From Bacillus cereus group sp. RP43 (GTDB lineage Bacteria > Bacillota > Bacilli > Bacillales > Bacillaceae_G): a stretch of DNA of 64,000 nucleotides. The stretch covers positions 2,728,001-2,792,000 of the forward strand of contig NZ_JARVHQ010000001.1 of the NCBI RefSeq assembly GCF_040459645.1. Reading direction: 5' to 3'. This document shows, in pieces, positions 1 through 7,692 of the stretch (the first letter of the stretch is position 1; each line of letters starts with the position of its first letter). The position numbers were made by a program, and so were the translations under genes. Below the pieces are notes generated by a model. That model saw nothing but the letters and a program-made list of their open reading frames with translations. It had not been told where the DNA came from and made no database searches.

Positions 1-15
1 TGCGATCCTTTTCAT
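1..15 (-). CDS. 5' end of a gene cut by the window edge
   Basis: On the minus strand an AGGAGG ribosome binding site (about 29-35) precedes an ATG at 15..13 reading Met-Lys-Arg-Ile-Ala into the window edge; nearby GTG codons are alternative starts with better spacing. It probably follows the DUF3885 gene in the same operon. Nothing can be said about function from five codons. Confidence 0.3.
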
Positions 16-39
16 TACACACTTCACTTCCTCCTATTT

Positions 40-714
40 TCATGTAAATAAGTCATCTATACTCTCTCGTTCATATTCTGGTATCCACTCTTTATACTTC
101 TCATATAAATCCCGTATCTTTTCTTTATTCTTCGCAATTACTTCACATCCTCTATCATCATAAATAAACATGATAATATCCTTTGTTACATTTATAAAAA
201 ATACATCTGGATATGAAATTTCTTTTTTTCGCCCTAGACGTGGACGTAGGTCAGGGAAATCTTCATGATTAGCTGCTTGAATAAGCGGTTCATATTTAAT
301 ATCTTCAGCAAGACATTTTAAAGAAAATTGATATGTACAATATAAGTCAGCTTCTTCATCTTCAAATAGAAAAGGTAATGTTTCTTGTCTAATATGAAAC
401 TTTAAACCGCTCTTTTTAATAAATCTATTATATACATTTATTTTCTGCAGATTTTTTATATTTTCCTGTTTAAATCGATAAACATTTGTGATTAAAAAGA
501 CGGTATCTTCTTTTGAAAATATATCTTTAAATAGATTTTTATTATAACTATATAGTTGTGTGAAATATTCCATATTATAAGTGTTACCATCTTCTTTAAA
601 TTGATATTTATCTTTCCCAAAATCAAAATGTAGATGATTTTCCCACTGAGAGTATATGTACGGTACTAACGTGACTCCTGGAAATGTTTGATTCATATAT
701 TCTTTAAATTGCAT
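40..714 (-). CDS. DUF3885 domain-containing protein
   Basis: A 224-residue soluble protein with no signal peptide or membrane segment. The C-terminal third (residues about 165-200, around YPDVFFINVTKD and IYDDRGCEVIA) matches my memory of the DUF3885 family, which is common in Bacillus and has no known biochemical function. The ATG at 714 is preceded by AAAGGG seven bases upstream. The gene starts 13 bp after the stop of the HD-domain gene and is followed within 25 bp by another minus-strand start, so all three are probably co-transcribed. The family call rests on recall of the conserved C-terminal motif; function is unknown. Confidence 0.6.
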   Translation of the reverse strand: MQFKEYMNQTFPGVTLVPYIYSQWENHLHFDFGKDKYQFKEDGNTYNMEYFTQLYSYNKNLFKDIFSKEDTVFLITNVYRFKQENIKNLQKINVYNRFIKKSGLKFHIRQETLPFLFEDEEADLYCTYQFSLKCLAEDIKYEPLIQAANHEDFPDLRPRLGRKKEISYPDVFFINVTKDIIMFIYDDRGCEVIAKNKEKIRDLYEKYKEWIPEYERESIDDLFT

Positions 715-727
715 TTTTATACCCTTT

Positions 728-1336
728 CTACTCTACAATTTCTTTTAAATGCCAATATGCTTCTTCTAGCCACGGATGTATGACTTTTAATGTATCTTTT
801 CTTTCCCACAAATATGAAATATATACAAAAGCAGCATGTTCCAAAGATTTTTCCAATCCTTTTTTTACCTCAATTAAATATGACGGTGTCCCTATTTGAT
901 CCCATTCTAATTTATCAGCAATAAATAATACTAAATCCATCTTCGTTGCATGTTTATGCAAAGTAGTGTGGCAACTGATTGCATTTAAAACTTCTTCATC
1001 CTCTATTTTAAATATCTCTTTTGTAATTACACTCGATAATTTTTGATGAATAATCATTGGAAACTCTCGTTCTTCTTGTAATATTTCTATGCCAAATTCT
1101 TCAGCAACTGCAATCCGCTCCTCATTCGGAAAGATTGCACTAATATCATGTAAACACCCTGCAATCGCTACTTTTTCTTCATCTTCATAAAATATTCCCG
1201 CAATTTTTCTCGCCTCATTTGCTACACGAATTGAATGTTTATATGTACATTCCTTATTGTATTTTAATAGAAAAGCTTTAATATCATTTTCTATTTTTCC
1301 AGTTGGAATAAATGAATATATATCATTATATAACAT
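728..1336 (-). CDS. HD-domain phosphohydrolase, YqeK-like
   Basis: A 202-residue cytoplasmic HD-superfamily protein. The metal-binding residues are visible in order: His in KHSIRVANEA (about residue 34), the HD pair in GCLHDIS (about 62-64), His in SCHTTLHKHA (about 121-127) and Asp in FIADKLEWD (about 140). This arrangement, with the ADKLEWDQIG segment, resembles YqeK-type symmetrical Ap4A hydrolases, but it is not next to nadD as yqeK is, so it is likely a paralogue of unknown nucleotide substrate. The ATG is preceded by AAGGGGGA. It is the first gene of a short minus-strand operon with the DUF3885 gene. Confidence 0.6.
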   Translation of the reverse strand: MLYNDIYSFIPTGKIENDIKAFLLKYNKECTYKHSIRVANEARKIAGIFYEDEEKVAIAGCLHDISAIFPNEERIAVAEEFGIEILQEEREFPMIIHQKLSSVITKEIFKIEDEEVLNAISCHTTLHKHATKMDLVLFIADKLEWDQIGTPSYLIEVKKGLEKSLEHAAFVYISYLWERKDTLKVIHPWLEEAYWHLKEIVE

Positions 1337-1456
1337 AGCAAGTCCCCCTTATAACTATCTTTCAGTATAATGTGGAGTTTAAATATCCTTCTTATTTTAT
1401 ATTCGTTATGAATGTTTTAATTCCTTTTTAATACGATACATGAAATTTTATGTAGA

Positions 1457-1501
1457 AACATTACTACAAAATACATAAATGTTTGATATTATAGTAATGT
1501 T
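1457..1501. promoter_or_regulatory. Inverted repeat in the promoter region of the two-component operon
   Basis: AACATTACTA at 1457-1466 is repeated in inverse orientation as TAGTAATGTT at 1492-1501, a perfect 10-bp pair with a 25-bp spacer. It lies 33 bp upstream of the response-regulator start and surrounds the probable promoter. It could be an autoregulatory operator; this is inference from position and symmetry only. Confidence 0.4.
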
Positions 1502-1533
1502 GACTAATTGTAAGGAAAGGAACTAACTATATA

Positions 1534-2229
1534 ATGAATAAAAACATATTAATTATTGATGATGATAAAGATATTGTAGAATTACTCGCTGTTTATTTAC
1601 GAAATGAAGGCTATAACATTTATAAAGCTTATGATGGTGATGAAGCATTACAAATGATATCTACATATGAAGTTGACCTTATGATTTTGGATATTATGAT
1701 GCCCAAACGAAACGGATTAGAAGTTTGTCAAGAAGTACGTGAAAATAATACTGTACCTATCCTTATGCTTAGTGCAAAGGCTGAAGATATGGATAAAATT
1801 TTAGGACTTATGACAGGCGCAGATGATTATATGATTAAACCGTTTAATCCACTAGAATTAGTTGCTAGAGTGAAAGCTTTGTTACGAAGATCCTCTTTCC
1901 AAAACGCTGCTACACCAAAGAATGAAGATGGTATCATTCGTATTCGTACAGTTGAAATACATAAACATAATCATACCGTTAAAGTAAATGGTGAATATAT
2001 TAAGCTGACCTCTATTGAATTTGATATTTTATATTTACTTGCGAGTAATACTGGAAGAGTATTTAGTTCTGAAGAAATATTCGAACGTGTTTGGAATGAA
2101 GATGGTTATGGTTCTAATAAAACGGTAATGGTCCATATTAGTAATTTACGGGATAAACTTGAAACAGTAATGAATGGTGAAAAACTGATTCATACAGTTT
2201 GGGGAGTAGGCTATAAAATTGAGAAATGA
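1534..2229 (+). CDS. OmpR-family response regulator, VanR-like
   Basis: A 231-residue response regulator. The receiver domain (1-120) has the acidic pocket IDDD (8-11), phospho-acceptor Asp53 in LMILDIMMP, the conserved Ser/Ala region at LMLSAKA and Lys at MIKPF. A winged-helix DNA-binding domain follows (about 135-230; KLTSIEFDILYLL and TVMVHISNLRDKL). The start has AAGGAAAGGA upstream. Its 3' end overlaps the histidine kinase gene by 11 bp, giving translational coupling. Arrangement with the kinase and a DD-carboxypeptidase-family gene suggests a VanRS-like cell-wall stress system, but this is by resemblance and the signal is unknown. Confidence 0.85.
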   Translation: MNKNILIIDDDKDIVELLAVYLRNEGYNIYKAYDGDEALQMISTYEVDLMILDIMMPKRNGLEVCQEVRENNTVPILMLSAKAEDMDKILGLMTGADDYMIKPFNPLELVARVKALLRRSSFQNAATPKNEDGIIRIRTVEIHKHNHTVKVNGEYIKLTSIEFDILYLLASNTGRVFSSEEIFERVWNEDGYGSNKTVMVHISNLRDKLETVMNGEKLIHTVWGVGYKIEK

Positions 2230-3376
2230 AGCATTTGATATATTAAAAGATATTCCAAAGTGGAAGATTATTTTTTGGCTTGTATTAGCTATCACTCTTA
2301 CACCTATTACCGAATTAATTATATATCGCCTCGTAACGAGTGTAATTGAGAGTTCACTTACTCTAAGCGAACTAGGTAAAGAATTCATTCGAATTTTTGG
2401 TTATGAAAAGTATAGAGGGATAAAGGAATCTTTATGGATGATGATCGTTTCTTATTTGTTTTTATTTTCTATTTTCTCATCCTATCTTTACATTTTTTAT
2501 CGTCATGAAAGAAAGCTTTACTATGAAACTTGTATTAAAAAAATGATTGAAGAAATTCGATATGTTGCAAGTGGAAACTTTAATCATAAAGTATCTATTG
2601 TACACCATAATTATTTAGAAGAATTAGCAACTGGCGTTAATCAAATTGTTGAACAGTTAAAAGTATCAATTGATGAAGAAAGACAGGCGGAACAAGCAAA
2701 AAGTGAACTTATTACGAATGTATCACATGACTTACGAACTCCTCTTACATCTATAGTTGGATATGTGAATTTAATCCATCATGATAATTATAGAGATGAA
2801 GTAGAATTGCGTCATTACATACAAGTCATTTACGATAAAGTAACCCGTCTCAACGCATTAATGAATGATTTGTTTGAATATACACGTGTTCAAAATAAAG
2901 AGTTAAGTTTAAATTCTGTTCCCATTGATATTGTAGAATTACTTGGACAATTAACTGTCCAATTTCGGATACAGCTTCAAGAAGCTAATATTGAATGTCG
3001 CCCTTCTTTCCCATCTCAAAAGCTAATGGTACTAGCTGATGGGGATAAATTAGTACGTGTGTTTGAAAACCTAATCATAAACGCTATTACTTATGGAAAT
3101 GATGGAGATCATATTGATATTACCGCTTATGAAAGTAATACTACGATCGCAATTGATATAACAAATTACGGACATGCTATTCCAAGTACTGATTTACCTC
3201 ATATTTTTGAACGTTTTTATCGCGTAGAGAAATCACGATCGACAAACACCGGTGGATCCGGGCTCGGATTAGCAATTGCAAAAAGTATTGTCGAACTGCA
3301 TAAAGGAACAATTGAAGTATATAGTGATGATGAAAAAACAACTTTCACTGTAAAATTACTTCCATACAAATGTTAA
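2219..3376 (+). CDS. Sensor histidine kinase, VanS-like
   Basis: A 385-residue membrane kinase starting at a TTG that overlaps the response-regulator stop. Two membrane segments (about 16-38 and 72-94) enclose a short extracytoplasmic loop of roughly 33 residues, too small for a classical sensor fold. A HAMP-like linker leads to the H box with His170 (NVSHDLRTPLTS), N box (ENLIINAI, about 277) and G boxes ending GGSGLGLAIAKS. The small loop suggests sensing within the membrane or through a partner, perhaps the neighbouring membrane-anchored carboxypeptidase-like protein (inference). A perfect hairpin terminator follows the stop. Confidence 0.85.
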   Translation: MRNEAFDILKDIPKWKIIFWLVLAITLTPITELIIYRLVTSVIESSLTLSELGKEFIRIFGYEKYRGIKESLWMMIVSYLFLFSIFSSYLYIFYRHERKLYYETCIKKMIEEIRYVASGNFNHKVSIVHHNYLEELATGVNQIVEQLKVSIDEERQAEQAKSELITNVSHDLRTPLTSIVGYVNLIHHDNYRDEVELRHYIQVIYDKVTRLNALMNDLFEYTRVQNKELSLNSVPIDIVELLGQLTVQFRIQLQEANIECRPSFPSQKLMVLADGDKLVRVFENLIINAITYGNDGDHIDITAYESNTTIAIDITNYGHAIPSTDLPHIFERFYRVEKSRSTNTGGSGLGLAIAKSIVELHKGTIEVYSDDEKTTFTVKLLPYKC

Positions 3377-3390
3377 TAAGACATATTTTT

Positions 3391-3429
3391 AGGTTCAATT
3401 TCTTATCTAATAAGAAATTGAACCTTTAA
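3391..3429 (+). terminator. Terminator after the two-component operon
   Basis: A perfect 15-bp stem (AGGTTCAATTTCTTA, 3391-3405, with its complement at 3411-3425) and a 5-nt loop lie 15 bp after the kinase stop, followed by a short T-run. It separates the regulator pair from the carboxypeptidase-like gene, which therefore has its own promoter. Confidence 0.7.
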
Positions 3430-3456
3430 TTTTCCATCAAAATCCAAAATTAAAGA

Positions 3457-3524
3457 ATTCCTTAAAATTCTTTAGAAATTCTTTACCTTTTCTTTCTTCC
3501 TAATTAAGCATTCCTTCTTACAAT
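3457..3524 (+). promoter_or_regulatory. Tandem response-regulator-type boxes and promoter of the S11 gene
   Basis: Three direct repeats ATTCYTTA start at 3457, 3467 and 3478, a 10-11 bp period typical of OmpR/PhoB-family binding sites on one DNA face. About 11 bp downstream is a poor -35 region (near 3496-3501), then, 17 bp on, TACAAT at 3519-3524 as -10. A weak -35 beneath helically phased repeats is the layout of an activator-dependent promoter; the adjacent response regulator is the natural candidate. Not demonstrated. Confidence 0.5.
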
Positions 3525-3553
3525 AATATTATTGATTAGTAGGAGGATCGCTT

Positions 3554-4570
3554 ATGCAATTCTTTAAAAAAATAACAATTTTATTATTATCTTTTCTTAT
3601 TACTGCACTTATCGTTTTATATTTTTATCTTTATGTAAATGGTCCAATTATTCAAGCTAAATCAGCTATTTTAATAGATACTAATTCTGGTGAGATTGTT
3701 TATAAAAAAAATGAACGTACTCCTATTCAGTCGGCCACTTTATCTAAATTAATGACAGAGTATATTGTGATGGAACATCTTCATGATGGCAAAATACAAT
3801 TAGATGAATCTGTAAAAATAAGTAACGACGTTTTTCAAACCGAAACGAGTCCTATACATGTAACATCGAATGATAAAACAACCGTTCGTGATTTACTAAA
3901 TACATTGCTTTTAACCGGAAATAATCGTTCTGCACTTGAACTAGCAGAACACATTGCTGGAAATGAAGATAATTTCACATCGTTAATGAATGAAAAAGCA
4001 AAACAACTAAAGTTATCACAACAATCTCCATTTTTAAATTCCACTGGAATAAATAGTGAGAAGAATAAACACTCGATTACAACAGCAATAGACGCAGCTG
4101 AAATAGCTGCACAATTAATAAAAGACTATCCAGATGTATTAAATATAACAAAACTAACCTCTTACCCATTTACCTTCAAAGATTTTCAAGTTCTCAACAC
4201 AAATAAAATGATTTATTCTCTTGATAAAAACATTAAACTAAAAGGTGTTGATGGCTTGCAAACTAGTTTGTCAACTAACGGTAATTATAGTTTTGTTGGT
4301 ACAGCAAAACAAGGAGATACAAGGTTTATTTCTGTAGTATTAGACGCCAATGAAGAAAACACGGCTTTTGTTGAAACAAAAAAGTTACTTCAATACGGTT
4401 TTGAACCTACCTCATATTCTGCACTCCAAGCTTTCAAAGACGCTATTACATCTTGGACCATTTTACTTCAGTTTAAAAATTTAATTATACAGACGATTAT
4501 AATCTTTTTAATCATTACCACCTTAATGTTTTTACATATACGTCAGAAAAAATCAGAGGATTTCAACTAA
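3554..4570 (+). CDS. S11-family DD-carboxypeptidase-like protein with degenerate active site
   Basis: A 338-residue DacA/DacF-like protein anchored by an N-terminal membrane segment (about 5-28), with a second hydrophobic segment near the C terminus (about 308-326). The fold landmarks align without gaps to PBP5/DacA, but every catalytic motif is changed: SxxK reads TLSK (Thr62-Lys65), SxN reads TGN (121-123) and KTG reads QTS (236-238). Lys65 is kept, but the nucleophilic Ser is Thr and the KTG Lys is Gln. It may therefore be a pseudoenzyme that binds peptidoglycan or beta-lactams for sensing, or a weak enzyme. It follows the VanRS-like pair and its promoter carries regulator-type repeats. 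The reading frame is intact, with AGGAGG upstream, so it is not simply decaying. Confidence 0.75.
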   Translation: MQFFKKITILLLSFLITALIVLYFYLYVNGPIIQAKSAILIDTNSGEIVYKKNERTPIQSATLSKLMTEYIVMEHLHDGKIQLDESVKISNDVFQTETSPIHVTSNDKTTVRDLLNTLLLTGNNRSALELAEHIAGNEDNFTSLMNEKAKQLKLSQQSPFLNSTGINSEKNKHSITTAIDAAEIAAQLIKDYPDVLNITKLTSYPFTFKDFQVLNTNKMIYSLDKNIKLKGVDGLQTSLSTNGNYSFVGTAKQGDTRFISVVLDANEENTAFVETKKLLQYGFEPTSYSALQAFKDAITSWTILLQFKNLIIQTIIIFLIITTLMFLHIRQKKSEDFN

Positions 4571-4590
4571 GAAATCTTCTTATATATATA

Positions 4591-4621
4591 AACCGACTTG
4601 TATTTGCAATACAAGTCGGTT
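4591..4621. terminator. Hairpin terminator after the S11 gene
   Basis: A perfect 14-bp stem with a 3-nt loop begins 20 bp after the stop codon. There is no long T-run on the plus strand, but the stem is strong and lies between this gene and the minus-strand DinB remnant, so it may act in both directions. Confidence 0.6.
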
Positions 4622-4628
4622 ACTAAGT

Positions 4629-4769
4629 TCATACTCCCCTTCCAATTACATTTGCTGAAACAGGTTGAAGATTTAATTCTCTCGACCATATTGATAGCTG
4701 ACCAATGTGATGGATTTCATGTACAATTACATGTCGTAACATTTCACCAATTTCTTTTGAATTAAAATT
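4629..4769 (-). pseudogene. DinB-family protein, C-terminal fragment
   Basis: Reading the minus strand from about 4769 to the TGA at 4629-4631 gives an uninterrupted stretch of about 46 residues, including LRHVIVHEIHHIGQLSIW and ending near VIGRGV. This is the C-terminal helix of DinB/YfiT-like four-helix proteins, with the metal-binding HxxxH histidines. Two stop codons lie immediately upstream in frame and no start is present, so only the 3' end survives. A matching N-terminal fragment lies on the same strand at 6288-6359. Function is lost. Confidence 0.7.
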
Positions 4770-4959
4770 TTTTTATTAAACATCACACTATATAAAATGG
4801 AGTATTGGCATTTTATATGAGGTCAACGTCAAGAAACATTAGAAAAAGCAGGGCAATAATATTATATTTTCTGCCATTCGCCGCATGAATTTAAGCCTTG
4901 CACTTATGAATATTTGGTTGAGCGATCGATATGTTTTGCTGAAAAGTCAATATACCTTA

Positions 4960-4993
4960 AAAAGGAGCTCTCTTTATCAAGAGAGCTCCTTTT
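4960..4993. terminator. Bidirectional hairpin terminator
   Basis: AAAAGGAGCTCTC and its complement GAGAGCTCCTTTT surround an 8-nt loop, immediately downstream of the small minus-strand gene at 4995-5099. The A/T runs on both sides let it serve either strand. Confidence 0.7.
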
Positions 4994-4994
4994 C

Positions 4995-5099
4995 TTATTT
5001 CTTCTTCTTTTCTGTCGGTTGGCTTTGTTTAGCAAAATTAGATGAATTATCGAAATTCGGTTGCTTTTTACCAGCATTATTACTTCTACCTTTTCCCAT
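4995..5099 (-). CDS. Small basic hydrophilic protein (34 aa), possible spore protein
   Basis: A 34-residue protein beginning MGKGRSNNAGKKQPNFDN and ending in four lysines. The ATG at 5099 has an excellent GGGAGGTG Shine-Dalgarno eight bases upstream, and a strong terminator directly follows the stop, so expression is well supported despite the small size. Composition (Asn, Lys, Gln, Ser; no hydrophobic stretch) resembles minor small acid-soluble spore proteins, but I do not recognise the family and do not assign it. Confidence 0.6.
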   Translation of the reverse strand: MGKGRSNNAGKKQPNFDNSSNFAKQSQPTEKKKK

Positions 5100-5328
5100 A
5101 TGTAATGCACCTCCCTCACCCTTACTATTCCCAATAAAAAAATCCTCTTGCATCCAAGATAATTTTTTATTGGGCTCTTATTAATAATGCCCAACTGTGC
5201 CCGTGGTACTTCCAACACTTCCAGCCCTGCCATACCATATTGGATGCTGTTGATCATGAATTAGTCATGTATAATATGTATCATCTCTTATTTTTTATGG
5301 CTTTTTACGATTTAGGTCTTGATAACGA

Positions 5329-5604
5329 ATGGCCAATATGCCGGAACAATACGAAGGAATTAGAGAAATACTGAATGATTTGAATAAAGTACCGAAACCA
5401 ATTGTAACTGAAGACATGAAAGAACAACTGCAAATATGACTTGTGCAATCACTATAAAACAAAGAGGACATATTGATTTCATACTATCGTGACGGGATGG
5501 TCCACGACTTGTACATAAATGTATTACATATCGAGCCGATGACGAGAACTGTGTATTGTACGGATGCATTTGGTTTGAATACCGAGTTTAAGGTTTTATG
5601 TTAA
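5329..5604 (+). pseudogene. YolD-like protein, disrupted by nonsense codons
   Basis: In one frame the plus strand encodes MPEQYEGIREILNDLNK, then an in-frame TGA (5437-5439) and TAA (5455-5457), then ISYYRDGMVHDLYINVLHIE and a segment ending GLNTEFK before TAA at 5602-5604. Order and spacing match YolD-like proteins, which sit beside Y-family polymerases in Bacillus. The N terminus is also damaged: TAA lies just upstream of the first Met. No polymerase partner is nearby. With two internal stops this cannot be functional. Confidence 0.75.
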
Positions 5605-5638
5605 AATAAATTTATTCAGAGAATAGGAGGGTACATAT

Positions 5639-6061
5639 ATGTATGAACCGAAGATGAAAGAAACTAAAAATAGTGTAATTGAATTTATTGAAAGTGTGGA
5701 AAATGAGAAGAAGAAGGCAGATGCCTATCAGTTATTAGAAATTTTTGAAGGAGTAACTGGTTACGACGCTAAAATGTGGGGCCCTAGTATTATTGGCTTT
5801 GGTAGCTATCACTATAAGTATGCATCAGGACGTGAAGGGGATGCGCCTTTAGTGGGTTTTTCACCAAGAAAGGCGAAAATCAGTCTTTATTTGACCTATG
5901 AAAGTGAGGAAAGAGAAAAACTATTAGAAAACTTTGGTAAACACACGAAGAGTAAGGCTTGTATTTATGTTAATAAATTAGCTAATATCGATATTGATGT
6001 TTTAAAGGATTTAATTAAACATACAGTAAAAACATATCAGAATCTTTATCCGAACGAATAA
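5639..6061 (+). CDS. DUF1801 domain-containing protein
   Basis: A 140-residue soluble protein. The central segment (about 44-85: AKMWGPSIIGFGSYHYKY, then LVGFSPRKAKISLYL) is characteristic of the DUF1801/YdhG-like family, small alpha/beta proteins with no established activity. The ATG has AGGAGGG ten bases upstream. It stands alone between pseudogene fragments, with no obvious operon partners. Confidence 0.75.
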   Translation: MYEPKMKETKNSVIEFIESVENEKKKADAYQLLEIFEGVTGYDAKMWGPSIIGFGSYHYKYASGREGDAPLVGFSPRKAKISLYLTYESEEREKLLENFGKHTKSKACIYVNKLANIDIDVLKDLIKHTVKTYQNLYPNE

Positions 6062-6446
6062 AGTTATTGCTTGATTTTAAGGGGCTGTGAACAGTTGGTC
6101 TAATTCCATTTTGATTCCAAAATTCTTTAAGGTTCTGACTTTATCGATTTCCCTCTATTTGTTTGTGAAGCAAATTATATTAAATTAACGGGTAGTGTTA
6201 GTTCAATTAGGTTGATAACATATTACGCTAAAAATCTGAGCGTTTTCTCTTACCATTTATATTGCTAATTTACTTTTAAAATCTAAACTAATTAAGTTGT
6301 TCACACCATTTAAACCAATCATCTCTTACTTGCCAATTATTTTGAAATAAAGTGTACAAACTTATCTCTCCCCTACCCCAATAATCCACTTAACAGCATC
6401 TATAATATAATGTGGCTCATCCTTTTGTACATATTCCTCTATACAT
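6062..6446. other. Intergenic region with decayed coding fragments
   Basis: Besides the DinB N-terminal fragment at 6288-6359, a short open minus-strand stretch (about 6367-6440, containing DEPHYIIDAVKWIIGVG) looks like the end of a former gene that I cannot identify. No terminator or promoter stands out. The region fits a locus that has lost genes. Confidence 0.35.
6288..6359 (-). pseudogene. DinB-family protein, N-terminal fragment
   Basis: Twenty-three codons from a TTG at 6359 to a TAG at 6288 read LYTLFQNNWQVRDDWFKW followed by CEQLN. This strongly resembles the first helix of Bacillus DinB/YjoA-like proteins, which begin with a similar LFxYNWQVRxxWxxW motif. The rest of the protein is missing here. 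The C-terminal fragment at 4629-4769 is on the same strand, in the right order, 1.5 kb downstream. Confidence 0.5.
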
Positions 6447-7007
6447 TTAACCATTCACAATCACTTTTCTTCGATTAAGTTCCTCTAGTGTACGATCAAT
6501 TATTTCTTTTACAGATAAAGATCCATCCAAGACAATATCTGAATTTGGTTTAACAGTATGAATTGCCTCTAAATAAGCTTTTCTTGCATTTGTCATGTAA
6601 TGTTTCAAATCATTATGTATTTCATTCATTGTATCTTCCTTAAAATCTCGCAAAATTCTTCTAGCCATCGCAATATCTAAAGGTGTGTCGATAAATATAG
6701 TTACATCAATTAATTCTCCCATTTCTCTATTTAAGTATGCAAAAGGATAATCTACAATAATATAGTCCAAATTACTATCTCGTATAAGATGTTGAATATC
6801 CTGGACTAATGGTGTAAGTAGCCATTCATCATAATTCGCTCCATCATCAATCCATTTACAAATATTAGCAGGGCCGTTATCAAATTTATAACTATCAAAA
6901 TATAGCGCTTTAGAATTCGTTAACTCGTGAGTTAAACTTTCTGTAATAGTAGTTTTACCTCCCCCTGAAACAGCTGCAATTGAAATTACTTTAGCTTTTT
7001 TAACCAT
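6447..7007 (-). CDS. Uridine kinase-like P-loop phosphotransferase
   Basis: A 186-residue cytoplasmic P-loop protein with a Walker A variant AVSGGGKTT near residue 12, a DSYKFDNGP segment resembling the substrate loop of uridine/pantothenate kinase-like proteins, and a Walker B-like hydrophobic strand ending YIIVDYPF (about 100). Kinase activity on a small metabolite is likely; the substrate is not evident. I place the start at 7007, where GGTGGG precedes ATG; an upstream ATG at 7037 would add ten residues but has no ribosome binding site. It sits 47 bp downstream of a GNAT gene and may be co-transcribed with it. Confidence 0.65.
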   Translation of the reverse strand: MVKKAKVISIAAVSGGGKTTITESLTHELTNSKALYFDSYKFDNGPANICKWIDDGANYDEWLLTPLVQDIQHLIRDSNLDYIIVDYPFAYLNREMGELIDVTIFIDTPLDIAMARRILRDFKEDTMNEIHNDLKHYMTNARKAYLEAIHTVKPNSDIVLDGSLSVKEIIDRTLEELNRRKVIVNG

Positions 7008-7054
7008 GATTCCCACCAAACCCCTTTTAGTTAACATAACAAAATTATAATAGA

Positions 7055-7573
7055 CTATTGTTTTTTATTGTTCCATTCATATTCTAACATACTCATTTCC
7101 CATAAACTCCAATACGTTTCTCCTACTTTTTTTGCCTCTCTTAATAAACCTTCTTTTACAAATCCTATTTTTTCATAACATGAAATGGCCGATGTATTAA
7201 AATCATACACGCCTAGAGTTACTCTATGTAGTTTTAATTCTTCAAACGCAATATGAAGTACTGCTTTCATCATATGTTTTCCTATTGAACGCCCTCTCAT
7301 TTTCGTATTACCAACTAACACTTTTCCAATTCTCGCAGACTTATTTATATCGTCTATTTGACCAAGTGAAATATGACCAATTACTTCTTCAGTCTTTTTA
7401 TCTATTACTTTGAAAGCGAGTGTATTTGCACTTCCTATATACTTCTCTAATTGCTGTTCGTTTAAAGGATATGTAAATGCATTTCCTGACCATTGTATTA
7501 AGAATTCTTCGGAATCGATCCAATTAATTAATTGTTTAAAATCAGTTCTTGTAAATTGTTTCAGCTTGATCAC
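7055..7573 (-). CDS. GNAT-family N-acetyltransferase (RimJ/RimL-like)
   Basis: A 172-residue acetyltransferase. The acetyl-CoA-binding signature appears as MRGRSIGKHMMKAVLHIAF (about 104-122), followed by RVTLGVYDFNTSAISCYEKIGF, the usual beta5-alpha4 region of GNAT proteins. The substrate is unknown; RimJ/RimL-like members acetylate protein N termini or small amines. I prefer the GTG at 7573, which has GGAG seven bases upstream, over an upstream ATG at 7663 that would add 30 residues. It precedes the kinase-like gene on the same strand. Confidence 0.75.
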   Translation of the reverse strand: MIKLKQFTRTDFKQLINWIDSEEFLIQWSGNAFTYPLNEQQLEKYIGSANTLAFKVIDKKTEEVIGHISLGQIDDINKSARIGKVLVGNTKMRGRSIGKHMMKAVLHIAFEELKLHRVTLGVYDFNTSAISCYEKIGFVKEGLLREAKKVGETYWSLWEMSMLEYEWNNKKQ

Positions 7574-7645
7574 TCTCAGTCTCCTTTCACACAAGCTTTT
7601 ATACACCTTCAAATTTATTTCTATATGAAAAATATATTCCCTTTT

Positions 7646-7674
7646 AAATAAAAAGCCATTCATAAGAATGGCTT
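7646..7674 (-). terminator. Terminator after the Cys-rich coat-like gene
   Basis: AAGCCATTC (7653-7661) pairs with GAATGGCTT (7666-7674) around a 4-nt loop; read on the minus strand it is followed by TTTATTT. It lies 19 bp beyond the stop of the gene at 7693. Confidence 0.7.
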
Positions 7675-7692
7675 AGCATAAATACAGCATAA

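Noticed and set aside
4885..5257. Two overlapping frames of about 100 residues on opposite strands
   Set aside because: Both cross the hairpin at 4960-4993 and overlap the better supported 34-residue gene at 4995-5099.
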